Source of the DNA: Paenibacillus sp. J2TS4
Lineage (GTDB): Bacteria; Bacillota; Bacilli; Paenibacillales; NBRC-103111
Assembly (NCBI RefSeq): GCF_018403245.1
Contig: NZ_BOSH01000014.1
Span: forward strand, 124,001-188,000
Direction of reading: 5' to 3'
DNA length: 64,000 bases
Positions 1 through 9,298 of the stretch are shown in pieces. Both the position numbers and the translations under genes were made by a program. A model generated the notes under the pieces. It had not been told where the DNA came from, ran no database searches, and was given only the letters and a program-made list of their open reading frames with translations. Within the stretch, counting starts at the first letter, position 1; each line of letters opens with the position of its first letter.

Positions 1-117
1 TATACCAGGCTGATTCGTTTATTGAAAAATCAAGGCGACAAACATCATATGCATAAATCTAAGCAGGCATTGCAAACGAAGTATCCCTTGTCAAAATGGG
101 CGGCTATGGCGGAATAA
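1..117 (+). CDS. Partial CDS, C-terminal end, unidentified
   Basis: An open frame enters from the left edge and runs 38 codons to a TAA at 115-117. It ends in the basic, helical tail KWAAMAE. The next gene starts 27 bp later on the same strand, so the two are probably co-transcribed. Such a tail would suit the C-terminal helix of a GT-B glycosyltransferase, which would match the neighbours, but that is a guess from context. Too little is present to name it. Confidence 0.45.
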   Translation, partial: YTRLIRLLKNQGDKHHMHKSKQALQTKYPLSKWAAMAE

Positions 118-144
118 ACATGGAAGGTGGAAAGGGGAGATATT

Positions 145-1209
145 TTGATAAAGCTGTCACTAGTCATGATTGTCAGGAATGAAGAGAAAAAGCTAGAACG
201 TTGCCTGAAGAGTGTACAAGCGCTAGTGGATGAAATCGTCATTGTGGATACCGGTTCGGAAGATAGCACGTTAGAAATAGCGAAAGCCTACAATGTGAAG
301 TTGTTCCAATATCCATGGAATAACCATTTTTCCGAGGCTCGAAATTTCGCTTTAAGTAAATCGACGGGAGACTGGAACTTAATATTAGATGCGGATGAGT
401 GGGTAACTAAAGGGAATCGTCAGCAGCTAAATACAATTATGGACAATCAACAAGCCATTGGCCGTATCCGTATTACCAGTTCATTTTTTGACGGGGAAGA
501 AAGCTACACCCACTGCTATACTTCCCGTCTCATTCCAAGAGGCATTTTTTATAAAGGAAGGATTCATGAACAGATTGATTCTGCTCTACCCCGTGTAGAT
601 TGTGAGCTGGAAGTAGCTCATGACGGATATTACAAGACCGACAAATCCGAAAGAAATTTGGCACTTCTGCTAAGTGAAATTCAGGATTATCCAGATGATC
701 CCTATTTACACTATCAAACAGCTAAAGAATATTATGGAATTTCTGACTATGAAAATGCGAATAAACATTATGTCCTTTCGTACACTTACCTAAGCGGATA
801 CGAGAATTATTACCCTAATGTTGTGGTTGATTATTTATATAATATAATGAAGTATGGGAATATGCAGAAGGGATTGGAGATTATACAATCGGAAGAAACC
901 CGGATGAGGGATTTTCCGGATTTTTATTTTGTATGCGGTCTATTCTATATGAACCTGGTATCAAGTGATGTGTCCAAGTACCTTCATCTGCTCCTCCAAA
1001 TTCAATCAAATTACATCAAGGCACTCGAGATTGGAGAAACATCCAAATACCTCACCGTGGAAGGAACGGGCAGCTATGCGGCCGCCTACAATTTGGGAGT
1101 GTTTTATGAAACAACAGGGGATACACAAGAAGCCATTAGGTATTATAAGGAAGCCGAGAAATACAATTATAGGCCTGCCCTAAATCGTTTAGCAGCTCTA
1201 AATCATTAG
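145..1209 (+). CDS. Family 2 glycosyltransferase with C-terminal TPR-like repeats
   Basis: Cytoplasmic GT-A enzyme of about 354 residues. The N-terminus has the typical SLVMIVRNEE strand and a DTGSEDST nucleotide-sugar motif. DADEW near residue 85 supplies the metal-binding DxD. The C-terminal half contains paired helices that look like tetratricopeptide repeats, for example the stretch with GVFYETTGDTQEAIRYY. Glycosyltransferases of this shape often act on proteins such as flagellin; the donor and acceptor cannot be read here. A GTG at 127 would add six residues, but GGGGAG at 134-139 lies 5 bp before the TTG at 145, and MIKLSLVMIVRNEE is the usual family start. It is the only rightward gene of the glycan island and converges on the next gene across a strong terminator. 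Confidence 0.85.
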   Translation: MIKLSLVMIVRNEEKKLERCLKSVQALVDEIVIVDTGSEDSTLEIAKAYNVKLFQYPWNNHFSEARNFALSKSTGDWNLILDADEWVTKGNRQQLNTIMDNQQAIGRIRITSSFFDGEESYTHCYTSRLIPRGIFYKGRIHEQIDSALPRVDCELEVAHDGYYKTDKSERNLALLLSEIQDYPDDPYLHYQTAKEYYGISDYENANKHYVLSYTYLSGYENYYPNVVVDYLYNIMKYGNMQKGLEIIQSEETRMRDFPDFYFVCGLFYMNLVSSDVSKYLHLLLQIQSNYIKALEIGETSKYLTVEGTGSYAAAYNLGVFYETTGDTQEAIRYYKEAEKYNYRPALNRLAALNH

Positions 1210-1342
1210 TACTTGCTCGTTGCCAATCTCATCGGTGATACAGCAGCTAGAAAAGGCCATCATCATGTACTGGTAGTTTTATAATGCATACTGCGTCAAC
1301 CAAACCAGCGGTAGCCTTCTGAAAGGTTCATATAGTTTATGA

Positions 1343-1386
1343 AAAAGATGTCTTCAGTGATCTGCGCTTAACCGAAGACATCTTTT
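1343..1386. terminator. Bidirectional intrinsic terminator between convergent genes
   Basis: Perfect 13-bp inverted repeat (AAAAGATGTCTTC and its complement ending in TTTT) with an 18-nt loop. It has A-rich and T-rich outer ends, so it can stop transcription from both sides. It serves the glycosyltransferase ending at 1209 and the leftward operon ending at 1390. Confidence 0.85.
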
Positions 1387-1389
1387 CCT

Positions 1390-2358
1390 TTATATGATTT
1401 TGTTAGGAGTAGCAGCGATATATTGTTGAAGCAGCTCCTTTTCCTTTATCGTCGTAAATGGACAAGTTATCACTTCGTTGTAATGTTGTTGTAGAGCGCA
1501 AACCATGGAATTAAACAAGTCCATACATTCAGTTAGATCGTATTTAATAATTTTTTCACACATGGAGATCATATAGGACCATTCAGAATATTTTGCTCTT
1601 GCCGTAATTTCCGGAACAGCTTTGCTTAAAAATAACGTCCGTTCATGAAAAGCTGCAAGATACTCTTCCAATAGATCAGGAGATAGCTTATTAGTTTGAA
1701 TGAAACTCGTCATATTTCCGCAATGCTTGGTAAAGCGGTACAGAGGGACTCCTTTGGCTGCCACAGTATTAGCTTTTGCAAATACTTTATATATAATATG
1801 AATATCGTCCACAAGCACGTTCTCTTTAAAGTTTATGCCTTTGAACAGCTCTTTCCTAAATAACTTGGCAGGGGGAGCTACATTATATTTTTCTCGCTTT
1901 AATAGCTCGTCAAGCCCCTGTACTTTATTTAGAACCAGTAAATCCTCAAATACAAAGTAGGGCTCTAATTCACCGTTATAATCGTTCCAACTGCCGCAGA
2001 TGGCAATATCGGCATGATGTCTATTAGATAAATTCCATAAAAACTCGAGCATTTGAGGCTCGCAATAATCATCATCATCTATAATGGTAACGTAATCGCA
2101 TGAGGCTAATTCAAGCCCTTTGTTTCTTCCAGCGGGGGCCCCATTATTTTGGATAATATGGAACAATTTTATTCTATTGTCCCGCTTTGCATATTCCTCG
2201 CAGACTTGATCACTGCCATCCGTAGAACCGTTGTTAATTAGAATAAACTCAAAGCTTTCAAATGACTGTGCGAGTAGACTTTCTATAGACCGGGAAAGAA
2301 ATGATTTTCGGTTATATGTGGACATAATAACACTGATTGCAGGTAGTCGGTTACGCAT
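1390..2358 (-). CDS. Family 2 glycosyltransferase
   Basis: A 322-residue GT-A enzyme and the last gene of the leftward glycan operon. It opens with ISVIMSTYNRKSFL, followed by NNGSTDGSDQ, and a DDDD acidic cluster near residue 95 fits the metal and nucleotide-sugar site. The remaining ~200 residues are the acceptor-binding part, with no transmembrane segment seen. AGGAAGTGG precedes the ATG. It probably adds one sugar of the glycan built by the operon; the sugar is unknown. Confidence 0.85.
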   Translation of the reverse strand: MRNRLPAISVIMSTYNRKSFLSRSIESLLAQSFESFEFILINNGSTDGSDQVCEEYAKRDNRIKLFHIIQNNGAPAGRNKGLELASCDYVTIIDDDDYCEPQMLEFLWNLSNRHHADIAICGSWNDYNGELEPYFVFEDLLVLNKVQGLDELLKREKYNVAPPAKLFRKELFKGINFKENVLVDDIHIIYKVFAKANTVAAKGVPLYRFTKHCGNMTSFIQTNKLSPDLLEEYLAAFHERTLFLSKAVPEITARAKYSEWSYMISMCEKIIKYDLTECMDLFNSMVCALQQHYNEVITCPFTTIKEKELLQQYIAATPNKII

Positions 2359-2408
2359 GATTCCACTTCCTCAATTTATACTGCTGGTTTCGTTGAAGTC
2401 ATCGATAT

Positions 2409-3713
2409 TCAATAGATTCTGCTTGCAAATTGAGAGTCGCTAAGTCCAAAGTCCTTAAGCTGCCTGGTTATAGAATCTGCAGCATGCGGGCTTTGTGTTG
2501 ACACGATTACAAATATATCATTGGTACTGTCAGACGAGCGGTTATTAAGGATACCTGGCTTACTTACCGGCAGTCCATTAATCTGAGAGCCATCTTTGAA
2601 TTCACTATTATCTAGAAAGCCTTTAACGTGATAACCCGCTTGTTGTAATATCCGTGCAGTACCTTCTCCATTATATCCCGTAGGAAATATATAGATATCT
2701 TTTTGCTCTTTTCCATAAATCAGTTCAAGAGTTTTTTCAATTGTAAATGTGCGATACAAACAGAGTCCCAGGTATTCCCCGTAATTGTTTATAAAGTTAT
2801 ACAAATCTATTTTTTCGGGTATATCACTTAACATGGCGAGAATGTCCCTGTTTCTTTCCAAAATATCAGATGACTCATGCAGTTGTTCCGTATCCAATGT
2901 GTCGACCCGCGTTGCGAATAAACCTAGCAAAAAACGAACACGGGAATAAATAAGATGGCAACGGTTATCCGTGTATTTTTTTTCTTTCAAAAACCGGAGT
3001 AAGTTCAAAGCTACGGTTAGATGAGATTTACTGTTAGCATAAGTTTTAATAGATGTTATCGAACCTGTAGCCCGGGGGCGATAGCAGTAGAAAGGCTCGG
3101 TAAGCAAACTAAACGAGTCAGAGCAGCAAATCACCCTGGGGAACCATTCCTCATCCTCCGAGTGACAGCCTTCTGGAAACATAATGTGATTGGATACTAG
3201 CATATCCCGCTTAACAATGAGTCTCCATGGTGTGCACAGTAAGTTAGGCAAACTGAGCAAATATTTGGCCATATCACTTGAGTTGCTGTTTTCAATGATT
3301 TTCGGGTCTAGCTGTATATCATTACATACAAAAGCCCCTTTTTCAGGCATGCAAATAAATTGCCCGATAATTGCGGAAGGAGAGGAGCCCTTTAGCAAAT
3401 TAGTAATATGAGAGAATGCGTCCTTTACATAAACATCATCGCTGTCGCAGAAGTGTACATATTCCCCGGTCGCTATATGTAAACCGGCGTTCCTTGCCCC
3501 TGCGGGAAGAAGATTTGATTTAAGATGTATGGCTTTAATGGATGTGTAATTTGCTGCATATTTGTCACATATTCGGCCGCTATTATCCGTGGAGGCATTA
3601 TCGACTAATATAATTTCATAGTCGCTGAAAGTTTGATTAAGTATACTTTCGAGACAGTCATTAATATATTTTTCCACGTTATAGACAGGTATGATTATAC
3701 TTAACAACGGCAA
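2409..3713 (-). CDS. Family 2 glycosyltransferase fused to a Rossmann-like domain
   Basis: 434 residues in two parts. Residues 1 to about 320 are a GT-A glycosyltransferase (LSIIIPVYNVEKYI, DNASTDNSG, DSDD near residue 90). From about residue 330 there is a second domain beginning IYIFPTGYNGEG, then GFLDN and IVSTQSP. This reads as a small nucleotide-binding Rossmann-like fold of the type found at the N-terminus of some sugar-modifying proteins. A related domain opens the FkbM protein at 6241-7374. The start is a TTG at 3713, with GAGGTGATC about 7 bp upstream. Role in the glycan is inferred from the operon only. Confidence 0.82.
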   Translation of the reverse strand: MPLLSIIIPVYNVEKYINDCLESILNQTFSDYEIILVDNASTDNSGRICDKYAANYTSIKAIHLKSNLLPAGARNAGLHIATGEYVHFCDSDDVYVKDAFSHITNLLKGSSPSAIIGQFICMPEKGAFVCNDIQLDPKIIENSNSSDMAKYLLSLPNLLCTPWRLIVKRDMLVSNHIMFPEGCHSEDEEWFPRVICCSDSFSLLTEPFYCYRPRATGSITSIKTYANSKSHLTVALNLLRFLKEKKYTDNRCHLIYSRVRFLLGLFATRVDTLDTEQLHESSDILERNRDILAMLSDIPEKIDLYNFINNYGEYLGLCLYRTFTIEKTLELIYGKEQKDIYIFPTGYNGEGTARILQQAGYHVKGFLDNSEFKDGSQINGLPVSKPGILNNRSSDSTNDIFVIVSTQSPHAADSITRQLKDFGLSDSQFASRIY

Positions 3714-3725
3714 TATCTGATCACC

Positions 3726-4982
3726 TCAAAGGAAATATCTGCAATCGATTATTAATTTGTCAGGATACTTTCTGTCTATTCCAGCAAAACTATCCCAAGC
3801 AGTAATGATAACAAGAATGTCTGAGCTTTCACATATACTCTTTAAGCTATTACAATAAGTAATTTCTTTAAAGTTATATTGTCTATCAAAGGCCTCGTTG
3901 GCAACAGGATCGAATGCAAGAATATTGTTATAACCGGCATCTAATAAAAGTGAAATGATTTTCGCTGATGAACTATCCCGAACATCGTCTGAACCGGGTT
4001 TAAAAGATAAACCAAGAATTCCAATTCTGTTGGAAGGCTTGGCCGCTTGCTTAATCTTGTCCGCCATATAACGAGGCATCGATTCATTGATCTCGATTAC
4101 ATTCTGCAGCAAAAGCGGGTCATATCCTTTAGATACGGCTTGCGCATGCATGGCTCGGGTATCCTTCGGAAGACAATAGCCGCCATACCCACATCCCGGA
4201 TATACATAGGAAGCCATATTACTTCCATTCCAGCGTTTATCCAAGTGGAGGATCCGAAATGCTTCTTTGATCTGAATATCTCCAATAACATCTGCTATTT
4301 TGGACATTTCATTTGAATAACTGATCATAGTTGCTAGAAGCGTATTAGATAAATATTTAATAAACTCGCCTGTATTAAGAGAGACGGGGAAGAATGGGGC
4401 ATCAAATTCGCTATATAACGATCGAAGCATACTCTCTCCTAAAGCATCCGAGACACCGCAAACAATACGATCAGCATGAATGGCGTCATCCCAGCATTTT
4501 CCTTCCCGTAAAAACTCCGGGTTATTCGCGACACTAAAATTTTCACCTGGAGTCAATCCCTTTTCTATAAAATAGGGAATAATCCGCTCTTTTGTCGTGG
4601 ACGGGGGAACGGTAGATTTGACAACGATAACACGATGTTTTCCATCGTTCAGAATCGTTGAAAATAGATCAATGGCCGAATAAATATACCTTAAATCGGC
4701 CGCTCCTTGTTCATCGCTAGGTGTACCCACACATAAAAAAACAAAGTCGCTTGCCTGAACTGCGGCTTCGACGTCATTTGTAATTGAAAAATTTTTATCG
4801 ATATGACGTATTAGTGCACTGTCTAATCCTGGTTCAGCAAAAGGTAGTTTACCAGATCTAATCAAGTGCACTCTCTGGTGATTAATATCAAAACCGTAAA
4901 CTTTATGGTTTTTCTCGGCGAAGGCCAAGGAAGTAGTAAGACCGACGAAACCTAGACCAAATACTGTAATGGTATATTGCAT
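3726..4982 (-). CDS. UDP-glucose/GDP-mannose dehydrogenase family protein, probably UDP-glucose 6-dehydrogenase
   Basis: A 418-residue NAD-dependent enzyme that oxidises the C6 hydroxyl of an NDP-hexose to a uronic acid. The N-terminal Rossmann domain shows FGLGFVG. NPEFLREG lies mid-protein, and the catalytic cysteine sits in GCGYGGYCLPKD near residue 265. The C-terminal domain carries the usual GLSFKPGSDDVRDS. NPEFLREG favours UDP-glucose over UDP-N-acetylmannosamine as substrate, though family members are easily confused. In this operon it would feed UDP-glucuronate to the SDR enzyme at 7368-8456. AAAAGGACG precedes the ATG at 4982. Confidence 0.88.
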   Translation of the reverse strand: MQYTITVFGLGFVGLTTSLAFAEKNHKVYGFDINHQRVHLIRSGKLPFAEPGLDSALIRHIDKNFSITNDVEAAVQASDFVFLCVGTPSDEQGAADLRYIYSAIDLFSTILNDGKHRVIVVKSTVPPSTTKERIIPYFIEKGLTPGENFSVANNPEFLREGKCWDDAIHADRIVCGVSDALGESMLRSLYSEFDAPFFPVSLNTGEFIKYLSNTLLATMISYSNEMSKIADVIGDIQIKEAFRILHLDKRWNGSNMASYVYPGCGYGGYCLPKDTRAMHAQAVSKGYDPLLLQNVIEINESMPRYMADKIKQAAKPSNRIGILGLSFKPGSDDVRDSSSAKIISLLLDAGYNNILAFDPVANEAFDRQYNFKEITYCNSLKSICESSDILVIITAWDSFAGIDRKYPDKLIIDCRYFL

Positions 4983-5005
4983 GGATAGACGTCCTTTTCA
5001 TATTA

Positions 5006-6187
5006 TTAGTTAGAAGATGCTTCTTTGTACCGGATGCCCTCTAAATAAACACGTTGCATACGCGGTGCTACGGTGTCAACGGAGTAATCATTAAGACGGT
5101 CTATGTCAACTACTCTACTGTCATGCTTTTCTATAATAGATAGAATGTATTCTGCCCAATATTTTTCACCCTTCTCAAGCGGAATGTAATCAACAAGACC
5201 TAGATTTGGTTCCGGTTGGCAAGCAGTAGATACGAAGCAAGGGACGCCCGCCGCTTGTGCTTCAATGAGTACATTGCCAAAGCCTTCATATATAGAAGGC
5301 AGCAAAAAATAATCGGATGCTGCCAAAGCAAGAGGAATATCGGTATTGCTATCAAGCATGGTAACGTGATTTTCAAGTTTAAGTGTTTTAATATGATGTT
5401 TTATTTCACCTTCGAGAGGACCCGGTCCGGTAAGCAATAGATGCAAATCATCTCGCTTTTTTACCATTTCTGCAAAAAAATTGAGAAGGAAGATTTGATT
5501 TTTTTGCGGCGCATATCTTCCTACATGGATAAAATTAATATTCTCAGAAGCAACATTAAGCTGCTTACAGGCTTCTGTTTTATCGCATGGTTTTGCCATA
5601 AATTTTTTTATGTTTACGGGATTTTCGGGGACCTCTGCCCTATTATCCTTCATGATATCTTTACCGAATAAATACTCGCAGGCTGCCCGTGAACATCCCC
5701 AAATATGGGTAGCGTATCGTTTGCAGAATACTATTCGCAGCTTTCTGGTTAAAACTCTCATCAGATTAAGTTTTTTTGTTTCGTCAAATCCAGTGTTTCT
5801 ACTATGAACAATTCTAACGGGTACGCCTGCCAATTTAGCGGCTATGATTACAAAACCATCAAGATGCGGGTACACAATATGTACAGCACTGTAAGGGCCG
5901 TTATTTTTTAATATTTTGTAGAAACTGTATATGGAGTAAAAATCCATATAGACACTCCATTTTTTATTCCCTTTATGCTTAGTTTTTTCAAACAGATTAA
6001 AAATTTTACCGCCGTATGATTCAATTTCATTATGAAATCGGCCTTTTTGCGGTTTTCTTACAACGAAATCGATTAACAGCTTTTCCCTTTCGATTCCCCG
6101 ATAAATATCCATTATGGACTTTTCTATACCGCCTATATCAATAGGTACTCCACTTACAAATAGAACTCTGTTTGGATTCTTGTCCAT
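5006..6187 (-). CDS. Family 4-type (GT-B) glycosyltransferase
   Basis: A 393-residue two-domain GT-B enzyme resembling exopolysaccharide transferases of the EpsF kind. The N-terminal domain has VSGVPIDIGGIEKSIMD, with the glycine-rich acceptor loop. The C-terminal donor domain begins at FIHVGRYAPQKNQ near residue 215, and PSIYEGFGNVLIEAQAAG near residue 300 holds the E-x7-E sugar-nucleotide motif. No membrane segment is seen. GAGGGG precedes the ATG. It lies between the dehydrogenase and the FkbM gene, all on one strand, so it is part of the same pathway. Confidence 0.87.
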   Translation of the reverse strand: MDKNPNRVLFVSGVPIDIGGIEKSIMDIYRGIEREKLLIDFVVRKPQKGRFHNEIESYGGKIFNLFEKTKHKGNKKWSVYMDFYSIYSFYKILKNNGPYSAVHIVYPHLDGFVIIAAKLAGVPVRIVHSRNTGFDETKKLNLMRVLTRKLRIVFCKRYATHIWGCSRAACEYLFGKDIMKDNRAEVPENPVNIKKFMAKPCDKTEACKQLNVASENINFIHVGRYAPQKNQIFLLNFFAEMVKKRDDLHLLLTGPGPLEGEIKHHIKTLKLENHVTMLDSNTDIPLALAASDYFLLPSIYEGFGNVLIEAQAAGVPCFVSTACQPEPNLGLVDYIPLEKGEKYWAEYILSIIEKHDSRVVDIDRLNDYSVDTVAPRMQRVYLEGIRYKEASSN

Positions 6188-6240
6188 ATTTCCCCTCGTT
6201 CATTGAAATAGCTATTGTCTCATGCAAAGTTTTCAGAAAT

Positions 6241-7374
6241 TTACTCAATGGTTGCGTAACAAACGGTTTCCGAGGAACTATTGTTATAGTGTCGCAAATA
6301 AAATTTATATTCTGGAACGAGATTATTTAAAAATATCGGAATTTCCACAATATCAAGCGGATTGTGATAGACACAGATCGCTAATTTAGGCCTATATTTC
6401 CGAATGCTGTCTTGTGCACCTTTGAGTGCTTCCAACTCAGCTCCTTCAATATCCATCTTAATAAATGTTACGGGATCACCGTTCAGTATTTCATCAATCG
6501 ATGTAACGGGAATTTGGATATTCCCTTCATTGCTGATTTGGCTGGTGCCGGAATTTGTTGATTGGAAACGCAAAACTCCATGTTTCCTCCAAAGACCATA
6601 GGGAAGCAGCTTAATGTTGCTGTCTTGAGAAAATTTGTCCATAAATTGTTGATGCTTTGTTTTTTCGGGTTCGAATGAGTAGATCTTGGCAAAGTTGCCG
6701 TTTGTGACTTTGAGAAATTCAATAACCGTGTCTCCTGTATAAGCACCACCATCTATAAAAATTTCATTCTCGGTTAGAGTTAAGATTTCCGGATCAAAGT
6801 ATTGAGGGGAATGGCTTTGTAAAGGGATTAGATATTGATTGTCAGCTGTAATACAATAATTGATTCTATCGTAAAAAACTTTTCGCGAATATTCGTCAGC
6901 GAGTAGATTGTAAACTTCAGAAAACTTAGCTAGATGGTTGTTGACGACATTAAAGTAATCTTTAAAATTTTCAAAAAAAGGAGTTTCCGATACTATGACA
7001 TTATTTGCTGAGGGCTCGACAACATTATTATGCAAATAGTGTTCCTTCAGTTGTTGGAATATTTGTTCGCGATATTTAAAGGATGTGATAATAATATAGC
7101 TATCACTATATTTGGTCCTCAGCTCTTCGAAGCTAATAACAGGGAATCCTTCTATTCGACACCCCCATTTACTAGGATTATTATCGCAAAAAAGCAATTG
7201 CCCGGAGAGATTGAATTTTTTGAAATATTCCAGATTTATTAATCCAATAATGCCTGTGCCGAACAATATAATAGGTTTGTTCTTGTTTTTTAATAGATGG
7301 GAGCAATTGTTTAGCAGAAGTTCAATTTGATTTGGGCTATTCGAAATCTTATTTATAGAAAATTGATCTACCAT
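6241..7374 (-). CDS. FkbM-family methyltransferase with N-terminal Rossmann-like domain
   Basis: 377 residues. Residues ~30-120 form a small Rossmann-like domain (ILFGTGIIG, FCDNNPSKWG). From about residue 170 comes the FkbM-type SAM-dependent methyltransferase: FIDGGAYTGDTVIEF is SAM motif I, SFEPE follows, and FIKMDIEGAELEAL is the hallmark FkbM block. It probably O-methylates a sugar of the glycan. The ATG lies inside the last codons of the upstream SDR gene (7-bp overlap), with AGGAGAG as ribosome site, so translation is likely coupled. Confidence 0.86.
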   Translation of the reverse strand: MVDQFSINKISNSPNQIELLLNNCSHLLKNKNKPIILFGTGIIGLINLEYFKKFNLSGQLLFCDNNPSKWGCRIEGFPVISFEELRTKYSDSYIIITSFKYREQIFQQLKEHYLHNNVVEPSANNVIVSETPFFENFKDYFNVVNNHLAKFSEVYNLLADEYSRKVFYDRINYCITADNQYLIPLQSHSPQYFDPEILTLTENEIFIDGGAYTGDTVIEFLKVTNGNFAKIYSFEPEKTKHQQFMDKFSQDSNIKLLPYGLWRKHGVLRFQSTNSGTSQISNEGNIQIPVTSIDEILNGDPVTFIKMDIEGAELEALKGAQDSIRKYRPKLAICVYHNPLDIVEIPIFLNNLVPEYKFYLRHYNNSSSETVCYATIE

Positions 7375-8456
7375 TCAATTTCTCTCCTGTCGCATTCGTT
7401 TAGGTAATTCAAATATCTTTTGATCCCATCCTCAATATGAACTCTCGGTTCGAATTGAAGTAATTTCCTTGCTTTGGATATATCCGGACAGCGACGATTA
7501 GGGTTATCTGTTAAATAATCTTTGTCTGGATGAATGTCAAACCGAATGTCGCCTCTATAATCTAAAAACTCCCGACCGATTTTCTGATACAATTCTGCTA
7601 ACTGAAGAATGGAAAGCTCAGGACTATCGGAGCCAATGTTAAATATATCGAATTTTCCGTATAAGGCACATTTGATATACCCCACTGTAGCATCGGCTAT
7701 ATAATCAAATGTGCGAGTAGGCTTGCCATCCGAGTAGATAATTAAATCTTCGCGATTAATTACTGCTTTCGCGAAATCGGCCACCACTCTTTGATCATTA
7801 ATTCTCATTCCTGGACCGTAATTATTGAAAGGTCGGACAATAGTAATCGGCATGTTGTATTGACGGGCAAAGTTATAACATAATGTTTCTCCAAAGCGTT
7901 TGGATTCGTCATAGCAGGCTCTTGGCCCAGATGTATTTACATTCCCCCAGTAGCTCTCATGAGTAGGGATTTGTGAAGGGTCTGGATCACCATATATCTC
8001 ACTGCTGGAGTAAAATAGAAAACCTTTAATTTGATTATTCTTATAAAAATCAAGTAAACGCCGGAGACCTGTAACATCCGCGTCAATAGTTTCAATCGGA
8101 TGCTGCCGATAATAAACCGGTGATGCAAGAGAAGCCATATGGAAAATAAGATTAGAACTCTTGGCAAAATCAAAATCACATGTAATTACATCGAGTTTGC
8201 GCAGATCGAATAGCGGATGCTCAATTATTCGATCGAGCCAACTTGGCTTCCCGAACATATAATTGTCGATACCGTACACTTTTTTTATACCGAGCCGTTC
8301 ACCATATTCAAGAAAAAAATGCAGCAATGTATAACCGAGGGAACCTGCAAATCCTGTTATTAAGACAGTCGATTCTGCAAGTCTTTGTTTATCTATGTCT
8401 GATAAAGAACGATAAATCAAATCGATATCCTGTTTCGTAATGACTGGAATTCCCAT
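7368..8456 (-). CDS. NAD-dependent epimerase/dehydratase (extended SDR), UDP-glucuronate-decarboxylase-like
   Basis: A 362-residue extended short-chain dehydrogenase. LITGFAGSLGY is the NAD-binding glycine loop and YDESK the catalytic Tyr-x3-Lys. The stretches ASLASPVYYRQHPIETID and RPFNNYGPGMR closely follow UDP-glucuronate decarboxylase (UDP-xylose synthase). With the dehydrogenase at 3726-4982 this would give UDP-glucose to UDP-glucuronate to UDP-xylose. However, it directly follows a CDP-glucose pyrophosphorylase gene, whose usual partner is CDP-glucose 4,6-dehydratase, so a CDP-sugar substrate is not excluded. Confidence 0.8.
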   Translation of the reverse strand: MGIPVITKQDIDLIYRSLSDIDKQRLAESTVLITGFAGSLGYTLLHFFLEYGERLGIKKVYGIDNYMFGKPSWLDRIIEHPLFDLRKLDVITCDFDFAKSSNLIFHMASLASPVYYRQHPIETIDADVTGLRRLLDFYKNNQIKGFLFYSSSEIYGDPDPSQIPTHESYWGNVNTSGPRACYDESKRFGETLCYNFARQYNMPITIVRPFNNYGPGMRINDQRVVADFAKAVINREDLIIYSDGKPTRTFDYIADATVGYIKCALYGKFDIFNIGSDSPELSILQLAELYQKIGREFLDYRGDIRFDIHPDKDYLTDNPNRRCPDISKARKLLQFEPRVHIEDGIKRYLNYLNECDRREIEW

Positions 8457-8496
8457 CTACCTGTTATCTCCTTATCATTCATTTGGCAATGCGGCA

Positions 8497-9276
8497 TCAG
8501 TCCCACAGTTTCCATGGAGCCTTATGCTCCTTCCAAAGCTGTTCGAGGACTCCTTTGTCACGTTGAGTATCCATGCATTGCCAGAAGCCGTAGTGCTTAT
8601 AGGCGCTCAATTTTCCCTCTTCGGCAATTTTAACCAACGTATTACTTTCAAAGATAGTCTGGTCGTTTTCAATATAGTCAAAAACTTGCGGTTCGACGAC
8701 CATGAATCCGCCATTGATCCATCCGCCATCCTCTTTTGATTTCTCTGTGAAACGTTCCACTCGATTTGTCACGTCTTCTATATCGAGCACTCCAAAACGA
8801 CCACCTGGTTGAATTGCAGTCATAGTAATATATCCATTGGAATTGGTATGATATTCTTCGAGCGCCTTTATATCAACATCAGATACTCCATCGCCGTACG
8901 TTAACATAAATCGTTCATTATCTACATATTTCTTAATTCTCTTTATCCGGCCGCCTGTCATCGTATCCAGCCCTGTGTCCACAAGGGTTACACGCCAAGG
9001 CTCCGACACATTATTATGGATTGTCAGCATGTTTTTATTGACAAAATCAAAGGTTACGTCCGATGTGTGCAGATAGTAATCGGCAAAAAACTCTTTTATT
9101 ACATACCCCTTGTAACCAAGACAGATTACAAAATCGTTATAGCCATAGTGGCTATAAATTTTCATAATATGCCACAATATGGGCCTTCCGCCTATTTCAA
9201 TCATAGGTTTTGGTCTTAAATGACTTTCTTCACTTATTCTTGTTCCATATCCTCCGGCTAAGATAACGACCTTCAT
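8497..9276 (-). CDS. rfbF: Glucose-1-phosphate cytidylyltransferase
   Basis: A 259-residue nucleotidyltransferase that joins CTP and glucose-1-phosphate to CDP-glucose, the entry point to CDP-linked deoxysugars. The N-terminus has VVILAGGYGTRISEE with the signature glycine loop, then LRPKPMIEIGGRPILWHIM. The later YGDGVSDVD and GWINGGFMVVEP stretches are typical of RfbF rather than RmlA. GGAAGTGG precedes the ATG. No clear RfbG/RfbH partner is seen in the window. Confidence 0.9.
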   Translation of the reverse strand: MKVVILAGGYGTRISEESHLRPKPMIEIGGRPILWHIMKIYSHYGYNDFVICLGYKGYVIKEFFADYYLHTSDVTFDFVNKNMLTIHNNVSEPWRVTLVDTGLDTMTGGRIKRIKKYVDNERFMLTYGDGVSDVDIKALEEYHTNSNGYITMTAIQPGGRFGVLDIEDVTNRVERFTEKSKEDGGWINGGFMVVEPQVFDYIENDQTIFESNTLVKIAEEGKLSAYKHYGFWQCMDTQRDKGVLEQLWKEHKAPWKLWD

Positions 9277-9298
9277 ACTTAAAGTCCACTTCCCTTTT

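Noticed and set aside
127..144. GTG start at 127 for the first glycosyltransferase
   Set aside because: The ribosome site lies downstream of it and fits TTG 145.
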